A stretch of 64,000 nucleotides of DNA, taken from Acidocella sp. 20-57-95. Lineage in GTDB: Bacteria > Pseudomonadota > Alphaproteobacteria > Acetobacterales > Acetobacteraceae. Location: positions 1 through 64,000 of the forward strand of contig NCAT01000005.1 in the NCBI GenBank assembly GCA_002255575.1, read 5' to 3'. Of the stretch, positions 36,169-46,461 are shown in pieces (the first letter of the stretch is position 1; each line of letters opens with the position of its first letter). The notes beneath the pieces are model-generated. The model did not search any database, was not told the origin of the DNA, and saw nothing but the letters and a program-made list of their open reading frames with translations. The position numbers and the translations under genes were made by a program.

Positions 36169-37293
36169 ATGAAGTTCAAGGCTGACCGCGCCACCCTGAT
36201 GAAGTCTCTGGCCCATGTTCAGAACGTCGTCGAGAAGCGAAATACGATCCCCATCCTGGCCAATGTGCTGTTGGCTGTGCGTGACGGTAAGCTGACCATC
36301 GCTGCCACTGACCTCGAGATTTCACTGGTCGAGGAAGTGCCCGCCCAGACGAGCCGCAACGGTGCCATTACGGTTCCGGCGGCTACTTTATATGAAATTG
36401 TCCGTCGCCAGCCGGAAAATGCTGAGATTGAGCTGGACCATCCCGGTGGTGATGCGCAGTTGGCGTTGCGGGCGGGGCGTTATTCTACCAGTTTGGTGGC
36501 GCTTGGGGTGGATGAATTTCCAAAGCTAGATGCCGGCAAGCTTTCCCACACATATAATCTTTCAGCGCTGAACCTGCGTGCGTTGATTGATCGCACCAAG
36601 TTTGCGATCTCAACCGAGGAAACCCGCTATTACCTGAACGGCATTTTCCTGCACGCGGCCGATGCTGATGGTGAACCGGTGCTGCGGGCGGTGGCGACCG
36701 ATGGGCACCGTCTGGCCCGCGTTGAAGAACCGTTGCCGGAAGGTGCGGAAGGCATGCCAGGCGTGATAATTCCACGCAAGACCGTGAACGAATTGCGCAA
36801 GCTGCTGGATGAAGTGAGCGGCGAGATTGAAATTGCGATGTCGGAAACCCGCATCCAGTTCACCATCGGCACCATGCGCCTGACCAGTAAGTTGATCGAC
36901 GGTACCTTCCCTGATTATGACCGGGTGATCCCGCGCGGGAATGACAAGGTGCTGCGGGTGAACCAGAAGGATTTCTCAGCTGCTGTGGCACGTGTGTCTG
37001 CCATTTCGGCAGAGCGCCACCGGCCGGTGAAACTTTCATTGGCGAAAGATTTGTTGGTGATTTCAGCGGCCAGCCCGGAACAGGGTACAGCCTCGGAAGA
37101 GCTGGATGCTAATCAGATTAAATACGATGCCGGGCCGCTCGAAATCGGCTTCCAGGCGCGTTATTTAAACGACGTGACCGAGCAGATTGAGGGCGATGTG
37201 GAATTCGTGTTCGCCGATGGTGCCGCACCAACCTTGGTGCGTGACCCGAACGACACCCGCGCGGTGTTCGTGCTCATGCCGATGCGGGTTTAA
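36169..37293 (+). CDS. dnaN: DNA polymerase III beta subunit (sliding clamp)
   Basis: A 374-aa clamp that encircles DNA and tethers polymerase III. MKFKADRATLMKSLAHVQNV start, EKRNTIPILANVLL, ATDGHRLARVE and the C-terminal VFVLMPMRV are typical of the three-domain ring subunit. Start ATG 36169; an earlier open frame lacks similarity. recF follows directly, in the same reading frame after the TAA. dnaA is not in the window. Confidence 0.97.
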   Translation: MKFKADRATLMKSLAHVQNVVEKRNTIPILANVLLAVRDGKLTIAATDLEISLVEEVPAQTSRNGAITVPAATLYEIVRRQPENAEIELDHPGGDAQLALRAGRYSTSLVALGVDEFPKLDAGKLSHTYNLSALNLRALIDRTKFAISTEETRYYLNGIFLHAADADGEPVLRAVATDGHRLARVEEPLPEGAEGMPGVIIPRKTVNELRKLLDEVSGEIEIAMSETRIQFTIGTMRLTSKLIDGTFPDYDRVIPRGNDKVLRVNQKDFSAAVARVSAISAERHRPVKLSLAKDLLVISAASPEQGTASEELDANQIKYDAGPLEIGFQARYLNDVTEQIEGDVEFVFADGAAPTLVRDPNDTRAVFVLMPMRV

Positions 37294-37299
37294 CCGACG

Positions 37300-38403
37300 C
37301 TCCTTCGCTTAACCCTTACGGATTTTCGGTCCTATCAGGCGCTGCGCTTCAGCCCGGCGGCGCGTCTGTGTGTGCTAACCGGGCCGAATGGCTCCGGCAA
37401 AACCAATTTGTTAGAAGCAATTTCGCTGTTAGTGCCGGGGCGCGGCTTGCGGGGGACGAAATTTTCAGAGCTTGCGCGGCAAGGGGCTGAGGCTTCGGGC
37501 GGCTGGGCGGTGGCTGCTACCTTGCAAGGTGCCGATGGCCCGTTTGAAATTGGTACCGGTACTGGCGAGGATACCGAACGCCGGGTGTTTCGGTTGGATG
37601 GTGCGGCGCCACGGTCTCAAGCCGAGATTGGTAGCAAGTTAGCGGCGGTGTGGCTGACCCCGCAGATGGACCGACTATTCACTGAATCAGCTTCCGGGCG
37701 GCGGAAATTTCTGGACCGTTTGGTGGTGGCGCGCGAGCCCGCCCATGCACGGCAGATTGCGGCATTTGAGGCTGCCTCCTCGCAACGCAACCGGTTGCTG
37801 GCGGAAGGCAGGCCGGACCCTGACTGGCTGGCGGGGTTGGAAGATTCGATGGCGCGTCACGCCGTGGCGGCCACCGCAACACGGGCGGAACTGGTCACCC
37901 GGCTGAATGCGGCCCTGGCTTCGGGGGTTGCCGCACCTTTTCCGGCGGTCGCTTTGGCGTTGGACTGCGTCATCGCCAGCCGCCTGGCAGATGCCCCAGC
38001 ACTTGCTGTTGAGGACTGGCTGCGGAGTGCTTTGCGTGATGCAAGGCCGGCTGATGCCGCACGTGGCGGGGCAGGCTTTGGCCCGAATAAGGCTGATTTA
38101 CTGATTGCTGATGCACAAACGGGCCGGGCGGCGGCGTTATCCTCCACCGGCCAGCAGAAATCGATGCTCATTGGCATTGTGCTCGGCCATGCTGCCCTCA
38201 TCACCGCAACACGGGGTACTGCACCGATATTACTGCTCGACGAGCCGTTGGTGCATCTGGATGAAGCCAAACGGCTGGCTTTGTTTGAGGCGCTGACCGC
38301 GCAAAACCTTCATGCGCTGCTTACCGGCACCGACGCCGAGCCATTCGCCCCCCTGCAAGCCGCCTATTACCGGGTGCGAGAGGGACGTATAGAAGCCCCA
38401 TGA
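37300..38403 (+). CDS. recF: DNA replication and repair protein RecF, non-canonical start
   Basis: An SMC/ABC-type ATPase that loads RecA at gaps. Walker A GPNGSGKTN, signature LSSTGQQKSMLIG and Walker B LLLDEPLVHLDEAKR are present. The family N-terminus (LRLTLTDFRSYQALRF) is encoded from about 37306, but the frame from the dnaN TAA (37291) to 37372 contains no ATG, GTG or TTG. The first usable one (GTG 37372) would begin inside strand 3, next to the Walker A loop. I place the start provisionally at CTC 37300, giving 367 aa, the normal length. Translational restart after dnaN or a sequence error are alternatives. The stop overlaps the next ATG (ATGA). Confidence 0.88.
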   Translation, partial: LLRLTLTDFRSYQALRFSPAARLCVLTGPNGSGKTNLLEAISLLVPGRGLRGTKFSELARQGAEASGGWAVAATLQGADGPFEIGTGTGEDTERRVFRLDGAAPRSQAEIGSKLAAVWLTPQMDRLFTESASGRRKFLDRLVVAREPAHARQIAAFEAASSQRNRLLAEGRPDPDWLAGLEDSMARHAVAATATRAELVTRLNAALASGVAAPFPAVALALDCVIASRLADAPALAVEDWLRSALRDARPADAARGGAGFGPNKADLLIADAQTGRAAALSSTGQQKSMLIGIVLGHAALITATRGTAPILLLDEPLVHLDEAKRLALFEALTAQNLHALLTGTDAEPFAPLQAAYYRVREGRIEAP

Positions 38404-39218
38404 ATATGCGCATTTTAATTTTAGGTGATTTGGTGGGCCGGACCGGCCGTGACGCAGCGGTGGCGGCCTTGCCGGGCTTGCGTGCCCAAACCAAGGCGGA
38501 TTGCGTGGTGGTAAATGCGGAAAACGCCTCGCACGGGTTTGGTCTGGCACCGGATATGGCGGATGCTTTGTTTGCGGCGGGGGCGGATGCCATCACGCTC
38601 GGTAACCACGCCTGGGACCGACGGGAGATTATTCCCTACATTGCCAAAGAACCAAGGCTGATCCGGCCGTTAAATTTTCCACCTGGTACGCCTGGTAATG
38701 GCGCCTCAATCATTCCACTGAAAGATGGCCGCAAGGTGCTGGTGGCGCAGTTGATGGGGCGGTTGTTCATGGACCCGCTGGATGACCCGTTCCGATTGAT
38801 GGAAGAACTACTGGTGCGCAACAAGATGGGCGTGAATTGCCACGCTGCCTTGGTGGACTTTCACGGCGAGGCGACCAGCGAGAAAATGGCGTTTGCGCAT
38901 AATTTTGACGGCCGGGTTTCGGCTGTGGTTGGTACTCATACGCATATCCCAACAGCGGATCATCAGGTGTTGCCAGGCGGGACTGGGTTTACCGCCGATC
39001 TTGGTATGTGCGGGGACTACGACAGCGTGATTGGCATGGCCAAGGAAGCTTCAATTTATAAATTCGTCAAGAAAATGCCGGGAGAACGGCTGGCGCCTGC
39101 CGAAGGGCCAGCGACGATATGTGGAGCGTTTATCGAAGTAAATGACAAGGGGCTGACGGTACGGATTGAGCCTGTGCGCGTTGGTGGGCGGTTGTTGCCA
39201 GCGATGCCTGCGGTCTGA
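38400..39218 (+). CDS. ymdB: TIGR00282-family metallophosphoesterase (YmdB-like)
   Basis: A 272-aa di-metal phosphodiesterase. The N-terminus MRILILGDLVGRTGRDA, then VVNAENASHGFG, ITLGNHAWD, and the histidines in FHGEATSEK and GTHTHIPTADH supply the metal ligands and match the YmdB pattern. YmdB of Bacillus hydrolyses cyclic nucleotides in vitro and affects biofilm gene expression. Here it is coupled to recF by an ATGA overlap. Contrast with the altered metallophosphoesterase at 61520, whose metal motifs are changed. Confidence 0.93.
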   Translation: MNMRILILGDLVGRTGRDAAVAALPGLRAQTKADCVVVNAENASHGFGLAPDMADALFAAGADAITLGNHAWDRREIIPYIAKEPRLIRPLNFPPGTPGNGASIIPLKDGRKVLVAQLMGRLFMDPLDDPFRLMEELLVRNKMGVNCHAALVDFHGEATSEKMAFAHNFDGRVSAVVGTHTHIPTADHQVLPGGTGFTADLGMCGDYDSVIGMAKEASIYKFVKKMPGERLAPAEGPATICGAFIEVNDKGLTVRIEPVRVGGRLLPAMPAV

Positions 39219-39328
39219 CACCCAGGGCATTTCATCAAATCATCATGTGATAAGGCGCAGCGATGGCTTGCGGCACTGTGGGCTGTTGCGCTTGAAACAA
39301 GGATCATACTCAGTACGGATAAATAAAG

Positions 39329-40369
39329 ATGTTAATGAAAAGTTGGAAGTTTTGCCTGGTCGTTTTAGCTGGCTCGATTGGGTATTTAGGTACCGCCGAG
39401 GCGCAGGCGAAGCCACCTTATGTGCTCACCAAAACCATCGCGCTCGGCGGTGCGACGAAATGGGATTACCTGTATTTCGACGCGCCGAGCCAACGTCTTT
39501 TCATCTCCCACGGTGATCAGGTGCAGGTGTTGAATGGCAAAACGGGCGCCCTGATTGGTACCCTGACCGGTTTGCCCGGCAGCCACGGTATTGCGGTTGA
39601 TCCGCAAACGGGGATTATTTATGCCGACAGCGCCAAGAATCAGACTGTGACATTGTTTGATGCGAAGAGCTTTAAGCCGATTAAATCGCTCCCAGTGGCC
39701 GAGGATGCAGATGGTATGGTGTATGATCCTGCCAGTCATCAGATATTTGTGGTGGGTGGCGATGGCAATGCCATCACCCCGGTGAACACCAAAACACAGA
39801 AACAATTGCCCGATATTGCACTGGGTGGCACCCCTGAATTTTTAGCGGCGGATGGCAAAGGCTCACTATACGTTAATATTAACGACAAGAACACCATTGT
39901 CAGAATCGACACCGCGACCAATGCGATTACCGCAACGTGGCCAACAGCACCCTGTGTCAGCCCAACCGGCCTTGCGATCGATAAAGTCCATCGCTTGTTA
40001 TTTTCATCTTGCCATAGCGGTGTGATGTTGGTGATGAATGCTGACACGGGGCAAGTTGTGGGCACTCTGCCAATCGGTACCGGTACTGATGCTGCTGCCT
40101 ATGATGCTGTACGCAAGCGGGTATTTTCATCGAATGCCGATGGTACCTTAAATATCATCACTGGTTCAGCACCACAAAACTTCACCGATATATCGATGGC
40201 GACAGCTGAAGGCGCACGCACCTTGGCCGTTGATCCCCGCACAGGCCGAATTTACCTTGTTACGGCGACAGTAGTTTCCAAGACGCCGCCGGCAACACCA
40301 GGTGGTCGCCCGCATTATGAATTTGCACCAGGTTCAGTGCGGCTACTGATCTTCGACCCAGTCAAATGA
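39329..40369 (+). CDS. exported YncE-like beta-propeller protein
   Basis: A 346-aa protein with an N-terminal signal peptide ([21 protein letters not shown], cut near AEA-QA). The mature part consists of repeating four-stranded blades such as [35 protein letters not shown] and [16 protein letters not shown], about seven in all, typical of YncE/YVTN propellers. Probable periplasmic binding or scaffold protein of unknown ligand. Its last 27 bases overlap the 3' end of the convergent glpK. Confidence 0.85.
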   Translation: MLMKSWKFCLVVLAGSIGYLGTAEAQAKPPYVLTKTIALGGATKWDYLYFDAPSQRLFISHGDQVQVLNGKTGALIGTLTGLPGSHGIAVDPQTGIIYADSAKNQTVTLFDAKSFKPIKSLPVAEDADGMVYDPASHQIFVVGGDGNAITPVNTKTQKQLPDIALGGTPEFLAADGKGSLYVNINDKNTIVRIDTATNAITATWPTAPCVSPTGLAIDKVHRLLFSSCHSGVMLVMNADTGQVVGTLPIGTGTDAAAYDAVRKRVFSSNADGTLNIITGSAPQNFTDISMATAEGARTLAVDPRTGRIYLVTATVVSKTPPATPGGRPHYEFAPGSVRLLIFDPVK

Positions 40370-41857
40370 ACGTTGCACCGCTTTGCCCCAGGCGTGGCAG
40401 AGCTTGCTTCGTTGTTCATCGCTCATTGCCGGGGTGAACGTTTTGTCGATGTGCCAGTTTGTTCGCAAATCATCGCGGTTTTGCCAAAAGCCAGTGGCAA
40501 GGCCGGCGGCATAGGCAGCGCCGAGTGCAGTGGTTTCACGCACCTGCGGTCGGATGACCGGCACATTCAGAATATCAGCCTGGAATTGCATAAGTAATTC
40601 ATTGGCCACCATGCCACCATCGGTTTTTAAACTGGTGAGGGCAATCCCGCTATCTTTGGCCATGGCGAAGACCACGTCACGCACCTGAAAGGCGGTTGCT
40701 TCTAGGGCTGCCCGCGCGATGTGGGCGCGGTTGGTAAAGCGGGTCAGCCCGGCAATCACACCACGGGCAGTCTCTCGCCAATAGGGTGCATAGAGGCCGG
40801 AGAAGGCGGGGACGATATAGACATCGCCATTATCAGGAACGCTCGCTGCGAGTGCTTCAATCTGTGTGGATGATTCGAAAAGCTGTAAATTGTCTCTCAG
40901 CCATTGTACAAGGGCGCCGGTAATGGCGATGGCGCCTTCTAACGCGTAGCAGGGTTTGTCATTACCAAATTGATAGGCGAGAGTCGTGAGTAGCCCCGCA
41001 CTGGATTGCACCGCTGTTTCACCGGTGTTCATTAGTAGAAACGAACCGGTGCCGTAGGTGTTCTTCGCATCGCCCGGCGTAAAGCATGTCTGCCCAACCA
41101 AAGCTGCTTGTTGGTCGCCGAGTAGGCCAGATAATATCACGCCCGCTAACGGACCGTGTTGAATGCTGCCATAGATTGCTGATGATGGTTTTATTTCTGG
41201 CAGGCAGGCGAGTGGAATATTGAAACTGGCGAGCATATGCTCATCCCACTGGCAGCTATATAAATTCATCATCTGCGTGCGGCTGGCGTTGGTCACGTCG
41301 GTAATATGTTGGCCAGTTAAATTCCAGGCGAGCCAGGTATCGATCGTCCCAAAAAGAGCATCGCCGGCTTCGGCTTTCGCACGCGCACCGGGAACATGCG
41401 CCAATAGCCAGCTGAGCTTGAGGCCAGAAAAATAGCTGGCAACCGGCAAGCCGGTTCGTGCCCGGAACTGATCCTTGCCACCACAACGGATAAATTCGGC
41501 AACCTGCGCATCCACCCGCGTATCTTGCCAGACGAGCGCGTTGTGAAGTGGCTGGCCGGTTTGGCGGTCCCATAAAATGGTTGTTTCGCGCTGGTTGGTA
41601 ATTCCGATGGCCGCAAGGTGGGCAGCGGTTAAATTGGATTCTTCAAGCGCTCTTTGTATCACTTCATGCACATTACGAAGAATCTCGAGCGGGTCGTGTT
41701 CAACCCAGCCTGGCTTCGGAAAAATCTGGGTATGTTCCTTTTGTGCAGAGCCAACGGGTTTGCCAGATCGATCAAAAATAATGAACCGCGTACTGCTCGT
41801 ACCCTGGTCGATGGCACCAATATATTTCTGGCCAGCCGGATGGTTTAGTGTGGTGAT
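40343..41857 (-). CDS. glpK: glycerol kinase with apparent ATC start
   Basis: An FGGY-family kinase making glycerol 3-phosphate. [70 protein letters not shown], and the C-terminal [20 protein letters not shown] are all typical. The first ATG (41671) would remove the phosphate-binding N-terminus. The open frame extends to a TAA at 41863-41861 and contains no ATG/GTG/TTG there, but ATC at 41857 follows AGGGAG by seven bases and gives (M)[18 protein letters not shown] and 504 aa, the family length. Either a rare ATC start or an ATG-to-ATC change that lowers expression. No glpF or glpD nearby. Confidence 0.9.
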   Translation of the reverse strand: MTTLNHPAGQKYIGAIDQGTSSTRFIIFDRSGKPVGSAQKEHTQIFPKPGWVEHDPLEILRNVHEVIQRALEESNLTAAHLAAIGITNQRETTILWDRQTGQPLHNALVWQDTRVDAQVAEFIRCGGKDQFRARTGLPVASYFSGLKLSWLLAHVPGARAKAEAGDALFGTIDTWLAWNLTGQHITDVTNASRTQMMNLYSCQWDEHMLASFNIPLACLPEIKPSSAIYGSIQHGPLAGVILSGLLGDQQAALVGQTCFTPGDAKNTYGTGSFLLMNTGETAVQSSAGLLTTLAYQFGNDKPCYALEGAIAITGALVQWLRDNLQLFESSTQIEALAASVPDNGDVYIVPAFSGLYAPYWRETARGVIAGLTRFTNRAHIARAALEATAFQVRDVVFAMAKDSGIALTSLKTDGGMVANELLMQFQADILNVPVIRPQVRETTALGAAYAAGLATGFWQNRDDLRTNWHIDKTFTPAMSDEQRSKLCHAWGKAVQRSFDWVEDQ

Positions 41858-41938
41858 GGTTTAGCTCCCTGCGCAGATGATTGGTGTTTTTATCCGCAGG
41901 TTATAAGATGTTGAAAACTGGAATTATAGGGGCGGAAT

Positions 41939-43090
41939 ATGAATTTAAGCGCGATAAAACAGGTTCTGGATCAGGCAGTGGCAAGCGGCGCGATCGCCGG
42001 GGCGGTAGTTGCCGCCACGAATGGTACCGGCACCATGTTTGAGCTAGCCGCCGGGAGGCAGTCCCTTAACGCGCCGGACGCGATGCGAACCGATAGCGTG
42101 TTTTGGATCGCCTCCATGACCAAGGCCTTAACCAGTGTCGCGGCTATGCAGTTAGTTGAGGCCGGTAAGCTTACTCTGGATGATCCGATTGGCGAAGTTT
42201 TACCTGATCTTGCGAACCCGCTGGTTCTTGAAGGTTTCGCAGATGACGGAAAACCCATTACCCGGCCAGCCAATACGCCGATTACGTTGCGGCGCTTGCT
42301 TAACCATACTGCGGGTTTCACGTATGAATTCGCCAATGAAAAGCTGGCGCGTTATTTGAAGGAAACCGGCACGCCGAGTGCGGCCCGCGGGGTGCTGGCG
42401 GGTCTTCGCCAACCGTTAATGTTCGACCCTGGTACCGCCTGGGAATATGGCATTAATATCGATTGGGTGGGTTTGGCAGTTGAAGCTGCATCGGGGCTGA
42501 AGCTGGATGCATATTTTGCAAAATATATCACCGGGCCTCTGGCGATGCGTGACACGCAATTTGGTCCTACACCTGCCCAGTCCCCCCGCCGGGCGGCGAT
42601 GCATAGCCGTAACGCGGATGGGGATTTGGAGGTAATACCCTTTGAGCCCCGTCCTGCGACGGAGTTTTTAGCAGGCGGTTCAGGGCTTTATTCAACGGCA
42701 CCGGATTATTTGGCCTTCATGCGAATGATCCTTAATAGCGGTGGTGATTTGCTCAAACCAACCACAATCGCCGAAATGTGCCGCAACCAGATTGGGCATT
42801 TGCGTGCAGGCACAATTGGCAGTGCCAACCCTGCTGTTATGGCACCGTCAGATTTCTATCCCGGCATGGATGCCAAATGGGGCTTGGCATTTTTGCTTAA
42901 CCCGGAGCCAGGGCGGTTTGGCCGTAGTGCCGGCAGTCTGACCTGGACTGGTTTGCCGAACTGCTATTATTGGATTGACGTGCCGCGCGGTATCGCCGCG
43001 GTCATTTTAATGCAGCAACTGCCAAGCGGCGATCCGGGAGCGCTCAAAACCTTTGCCGCGTTTGAAGCTGCACTTTATGCTTCACTTTAG
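41939..43090 (+). CDS. serine hydrolase of the beta-lactamase/EstB family
   Basis: A 383-aa class C beta-lactamase-fold protein. The nucleophile motif S-x-x-K is S59-MTK in WIASMTKALTS. The second motif is WEYGINIDWVG (Y-x-N-like), and the third region near the C-terminus, AGSLTWTGLPNCYYWID, replaces KTG. No signal peptide is evident, favouring a cytosolic esterase or peptidase over a secreted lactamase. Divergent from glpK; 52 bp upstream of the aldolase gene, perhaps cotranscribed. Confidence 0.88.
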   Translation: MNLSAIKQVLDQAVASGAIAGAVVAATNGTGTMFELAAGRQSLNAPDAMRTDSVFWIASMTKALTSVAAMQLVEAGKLTLDDPIGEVLPDLANPLVLEGFADDGKPITRPANTPITLRRLLNHTAGFTYEFANEKLARYLKETGTPSAARGVLAGLRQPLMFDPGTAWEYGINIDWVGLAVEAASGLKLDAYFAKYITGPLAMRDTQFGPTPAQSPRRAAMHSRNADGDLEVIPFEPRPATEFLAGGSGLYSTAPDYLAFMRMILNSGGDLLKPTTIAEMCRNQIGHLRAGTIGSANPAVMAPSDFYPGMDAKWGLAFLLNPEPGRFGRSAGSLTWTGLPNCYYWIDVPRGIAAVILMQQLPSGDPGALKTFAAFEAALYASL

Positions 43091-43142
43091 GGCGTAAAGG
43101 CCGCATGTTGGCGAACGTCGTTTCAACAAGGAGCCGCGGGCG

Positions 43143-43928
43143 ATGAATGTAAGTACACGAATTGAGTGTCCAAAAAATATGGATGCGGCCGAATGGGAGA
43201 TTCGCTGTGACCTAGCGGCTCTATATCGGTTGATGGCGCATTATCGGATGACTGATTTTATTTACACTCATATCAGCGCACGCTTGCCAGGGCCGGAACA
43301 TCATTTTCTGATCAACCAGTTTGGTGTGCTTTTTGAGGATATGCGGGCATCTGATCTCGTGAAGATCGACATGGATGCCAATATTATCGACCAGGATGAA
43401 GCCAATTCCAAACTAATTAATGCCGCTGGTTTTACCATTCACTCAGCCATCCATGCGGCGCGTGAGGATTTAACCTGCGTGGTTCATACCCATACGGCGG
43501 CCGGCATGGCGGTCTCTGCCCAGGCGCATGGGTTGTTGCCGATCACTCAACATGCCCTGAAATTTTACAATCGCCTGTCCTATCATGGCTATGAAGGGAT
43601 CGCGTTGGAGCTTGATGAGCGCCCCCGGCTGGTGGCTGATTTGGGTCCTACCAACCGTGCCATGATTTTGCATAATCACGGGCTATTGGCAGCGGGCCGG
43701 TCGATCCCGGAAGCGTTCCTTGAAATTTACTACCTGGAGCGCGCCTGCCAGGCGCAAATTTCTGCTTTGGCTGGTGGTGCTAAGCTGATCTTCCCACCAG
43801 TGGCGGTGCAGGAGCATACTGCCAAGCAGTTTAACCCGCCTGAGCCTTATTACTCGGCTCATTTAAAGATGGCATGGCAGTCCGCCCTGAAAGTGATTGA
43901 TCATTCAGAAACTGATTACCGTACCTAA
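43143..43928 (+). CDS. class II aldolase/adducin family protein
   Basis: A 261-aa protein with the adducin-head fold. Zinc ligands are H115 and H117 in VVHTHTAAGMA and a later His in MILHNHGLLAAG; TDFIYTHISARLPG and LINQFGVLFEDM are typical of the larger, uncharacterised subfamily that lacks clear sugar specificity. AAGGAG precedes ATG by nine bases. The stop codon shares CTAA with the convergent thpR. Confidence 0.88.
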   Translation: MNVSTRIECPKNMDAAEWEIRCDLAALYRLMAHYRMTDFIYTHISARLPGPEHHFLINQFGVLFEDMRASDLVKIDMDANIIDQDEANSKLINAAGFTIHSAIHAAREDLTCVVHTHTAAGMAVSAQAHGLLPITQHALKFYNRLSYHGYEGIALELDERPRLVADLGPTNRAMILHNHGLLAAGRSIPEAFLEIYYLERACQAQISALAGGAKLIFPPVAVQEHTAKQFNPPEPYYSAHLKMAWQSALKVIDHSETDYRT

Positions 43929-44458
43929 CCGAGCGCGTATTCGGCTTCCTGCGTGTAGGTCGGCTGGTCTTTGCCCAGGAATGAGCTGAACAGGGTCAGG
44001 TTATCGGCCCTGATCGGCTCCGAGCGATACAGGTTATTGGCCTGCACAAAGGCCGCCATGCTTGGGGTTACGGGCAAATCCATGCGGGCCAGTGCCACAT
44101 GGGGAATAAATCGGCGGCGGTCAGGCGGTAAGCCAATTCGGTGGAGCGCCGTTTCCACCTTGGCCTGCAACCTGGTCAGCGACTCGTTGCGCTCAACTCC
44201 AGCCCAGAGGCATGAAACCCGCCCGGCTTTTTCAAACCATCCAAGCCCAGAGAGTGAAAAGGCGAAACTGCGGCCACGCAGGCTGGCGAGCGCATGGTCA
44301 ATTTCTTCGGCCTGTAATCGGTTCGCCTCGCCGATAAAGCGCAGCGAAAGGTGGAAATTATCGGTCGGGACCCAACGCGCGCCAGGCAAATTGAACGATA
44401 GGTCGCTTAGCTGTTCTTTAACCTCCCAGGGGAGGTCGAGGGCCACAAACAGGCGCAT
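43925..44458 (-). CDS. thpR: RNA 2',3'-cyclic phosphodiesterase (LigT family)
   Basis: A 177-aa 2H-phosphoesterase beginning MRLFVALDLPWEVKEQL, the usual ThpR start. The first active-site motif is HLSLRF. The second is HVALAR, where the usual HxT/S has Ala, which would remove one hydroxyl ligand. The enzyme opens 2',3'-cyclic phosphate RNA ends in vitro; cellular role unclear. Length and other blocks (GARWVPTDNFHLSLRFIG) are normal. Confidence 0.88.
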   Translation of the reverse strand: MRLFVALDLPWEVKEQLSDLSFNLPGARWVPTDNFHLSLRFIGEANRLQAEEIDHALASLRGRSFAFSLSGLGWFEKAGRVSCLWAGVERNESLTRLQAKVETALHRIGLPPDRRRFIPHVALARMDLPVTPSMAAFVQANNLYRSEPIRADNLTLFSSFLGKDQPTYTQEAEYALG

Positions 44459-44535
44459 GGTTCAGCCGCCTTTTTCAGTAAATGGGCACGATTCGCAGCA
44501 GAATCTTGCAATAACAAAGAGCAGATGGTCAATCT

Positions 44536-46314
44536 TTAAATAGGGCGCGTGGCGGTTTTCAGCCAGGTCAGTACCTCGGCATCATGGTCGGGGTGCAGAT
44601 GCGCCCCCAGCATCAGCCGAACCCGCGCATGGTAGAGATTGAGCCATTCGAGGGCGGAGGCGCTTAGAAACTCTGGCGCGACCAGGGCAAGGTCGAAGGG
44701 GGCCAGCGTTAATGTTTCAAAATGAAGAAATTTGCGCTCTGTGCCGGGGAAGGCGGCCGGCTGCACCATCAGCAGGTTTTCCAACCGGATGCCGTAATGG
44801 CCAGGCAGGTAAAAACCAGGCTCGTTCGACAGGATCATCCCTGCTTGCAGCGGCACAGGCTTAGCAGCACGGGATATGCCGGCTGGTCCTTCATGCACTG
44901 ATAGATAGGCGCCGACGCCGTGGCCAGTGCCGTGGTCGTAATCCAGCCCCGCCTGCCAAAGTGCATTCCGCGCCAACACGTCCAAATGCAGCCCCGCGAC
45001 TCCTTCAGGAAACGCAGCTTCGGCAAGCGCAATATGCCCGGCTAAAACCCGTGTGAAATGCTCTTTCACCTCTGCCGGTGCTGGGCCGGGGCCGGTCCAG
45101 AGGGTGCGGGTGATATCGGTTGTCCCGTCGAGATATTGGCCGCCACTATCAATCAGATAAACCTCGTTTGGATTGAGGGTGCGGTTGGTCGCGGCGCTTA
45201 CGCGGTAGTGAATAATTGCCCCATCCGGACCGGCACCAGAAATTGCAGGGAAGCTCTCACCTTTGAAATTATCGCCCATCGCGCGGCAGGCGAGCAACTT
45301 GCTGGCGGCGGAGATTTCAGTCTCACTTCCGCGTGGGGCAGCCTGCGCAAACCACGCCAGAAACCGTGCCATGGCGACCCCATCGCGCAAATGGGCAGCG
45401 CGGGTACCGGCCTGTTCAGTCTCGTTCTTGCAGGCGCGCGGCAAAGCAGCCGGGTCGGTGCCAGGGGAGATGGTGGCGCCTGCTGATTCTAAGGTTGTTT
45501 TAAACCAGACGGGCATCGAGGCAGGGTCGTACCTGACCTTTCTGCCCGTGAAGGCAGCGAGCGTACTTTGCAGATGATCCCGCGTTGCCACGGTCACATC
45601 GGGGCCAAGATGTACCATGGTCTCAGCTGGAATTTTTGCAGGGTCCATGAAAAGGATGGCACTTGCATCAGACTTCAGCAAAGCGAAGCCCAGGGCGAGT
45701 GGCGTAAATTCCACATCTGCCCCACGAATGTTGAATAGCCACGCAAGTGACGAGGGGTCGGTTAATATGGCGGCGTCTTCACCGTCGTTTTTGAGAATTT
45801 GGGCCAAGCGGTCTCGTTTGTCGGCAGAGCTTTCACCAGCATATTCGATGCCGTGGGGAATCGCTGGTGCCATCGGGGCAGGCGGGCGGTCATGCCAAAT
45901 CGCATCAAGCGGATTTACGGCGGTCGCTACCATGTTGATCGCTGAAAATCGGTTCAAGGCATCAGCCGAAATCAGCATTGGATCGTAGCCGATCAGTTTG
46001 TCAGCTGCATTGGCTTTCAACCAGGCTTCGGGGGGCTGTTCCGAAATATGCAGCCGCTCCCAAATGTTGCCGTCCGTCTCGGTGGTGAGTTGGAGGGTGT
46101 AGCGGCCATCAGAGAATATCGCTGCTTTTTCAGCCAGCACGATGGCAAGGCCAGCGCTACCGGTGAAACCGCTGATATAGGCTAATCTTTCGGCAGATTT
46201 TGGAACATATTCGCCGAGATGCTCATCGGCGCGTGGGATGATGAAACCATCCAATCCGGCCTCGGTAAGTTTGGCGCGGAGTGCTTTTATCCGGCTTGAA
46301 TGCTCTAATTTCAT
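44536..46314 (-). CDS. aminopeptidase P family protein (M24B)
   Basis: A 592-aa metallopeptidase of the long, three-domain type that removes an N-terminal residue before proline. Two creatinase-like N-terminal domains precede the pita-bread catalytic domain. Metal ligands: Asp in LIDSGGQYLDGTTDITRT (two), His in GHGVGAYLSVHEGP, Glu in LSNEPGFY and Glu in GIRLENLL. Start at ATG 46314, after GGAAAAATT; a frame eight codons longer is less likely. Monocistronic, cytosolic. Confidence 0.94.
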   Translation of the reverse strand: MKLEHSSRIKALRAKLTEAGLDGFIIPRADEHLGEYVPKSAERLAYISGFTGSAGLAIVLAEKAAIFSDGRYTLQLTTETDGNIWERLHISEQPPEAWLKANAADKLIGYDPMLISADALNRFSAINMVATAVNPLDAIWHDRPPAPMAPAIPHGIEYAGESSADKRDRLAQILKNDGEDAAILTDPSSLAWLFNIRGADVEFTPLALGFALLKSDASAILFMDPAKIPAETMVHLGPDVTVATRDHLQSTLAAFTGRKVRYDPASMPVWFKTTLESAGATISPGTDPAALPRACKNETEQAGTRAAHLRDGVAMARFLAWFAQAAPRGSETEISAASKLLACRAMGDNFKGESFPAISGAGPDGAIIHYRVSAATNRTLNPNEVYLIDSGGQYLDGTTDITRTLWTGPGPAPAEVKEHFTRVLAGHIALAEAAFPEGVAGLHLDVLARNALWQAGLDYDHGTGHGVGAYLSVHEGPAGISRAAKPVPLQAGMILSNEPGFYLPGHYGIRLENLLMVQPAAFPGTERKFLHFETLTLAPFDLALVAPEFLSASALEWLNLYHARVRLMLGAHLHPDHDAEVLTWLKTATRPI

Positions 46315-46461
46315 AATTTTTCCTGAATATGCGGTCACTGCATGGCTGATTCGGCAAATGCCCGCGTCAAACTTTAATGAAGCAGCCTATGTTGTTGTGC
46401 AGTGCAGCACGGCGGCGCGATGTGCGATTTGTCGGCGGGCGCTAAAGTAAAGGTGGTTATC

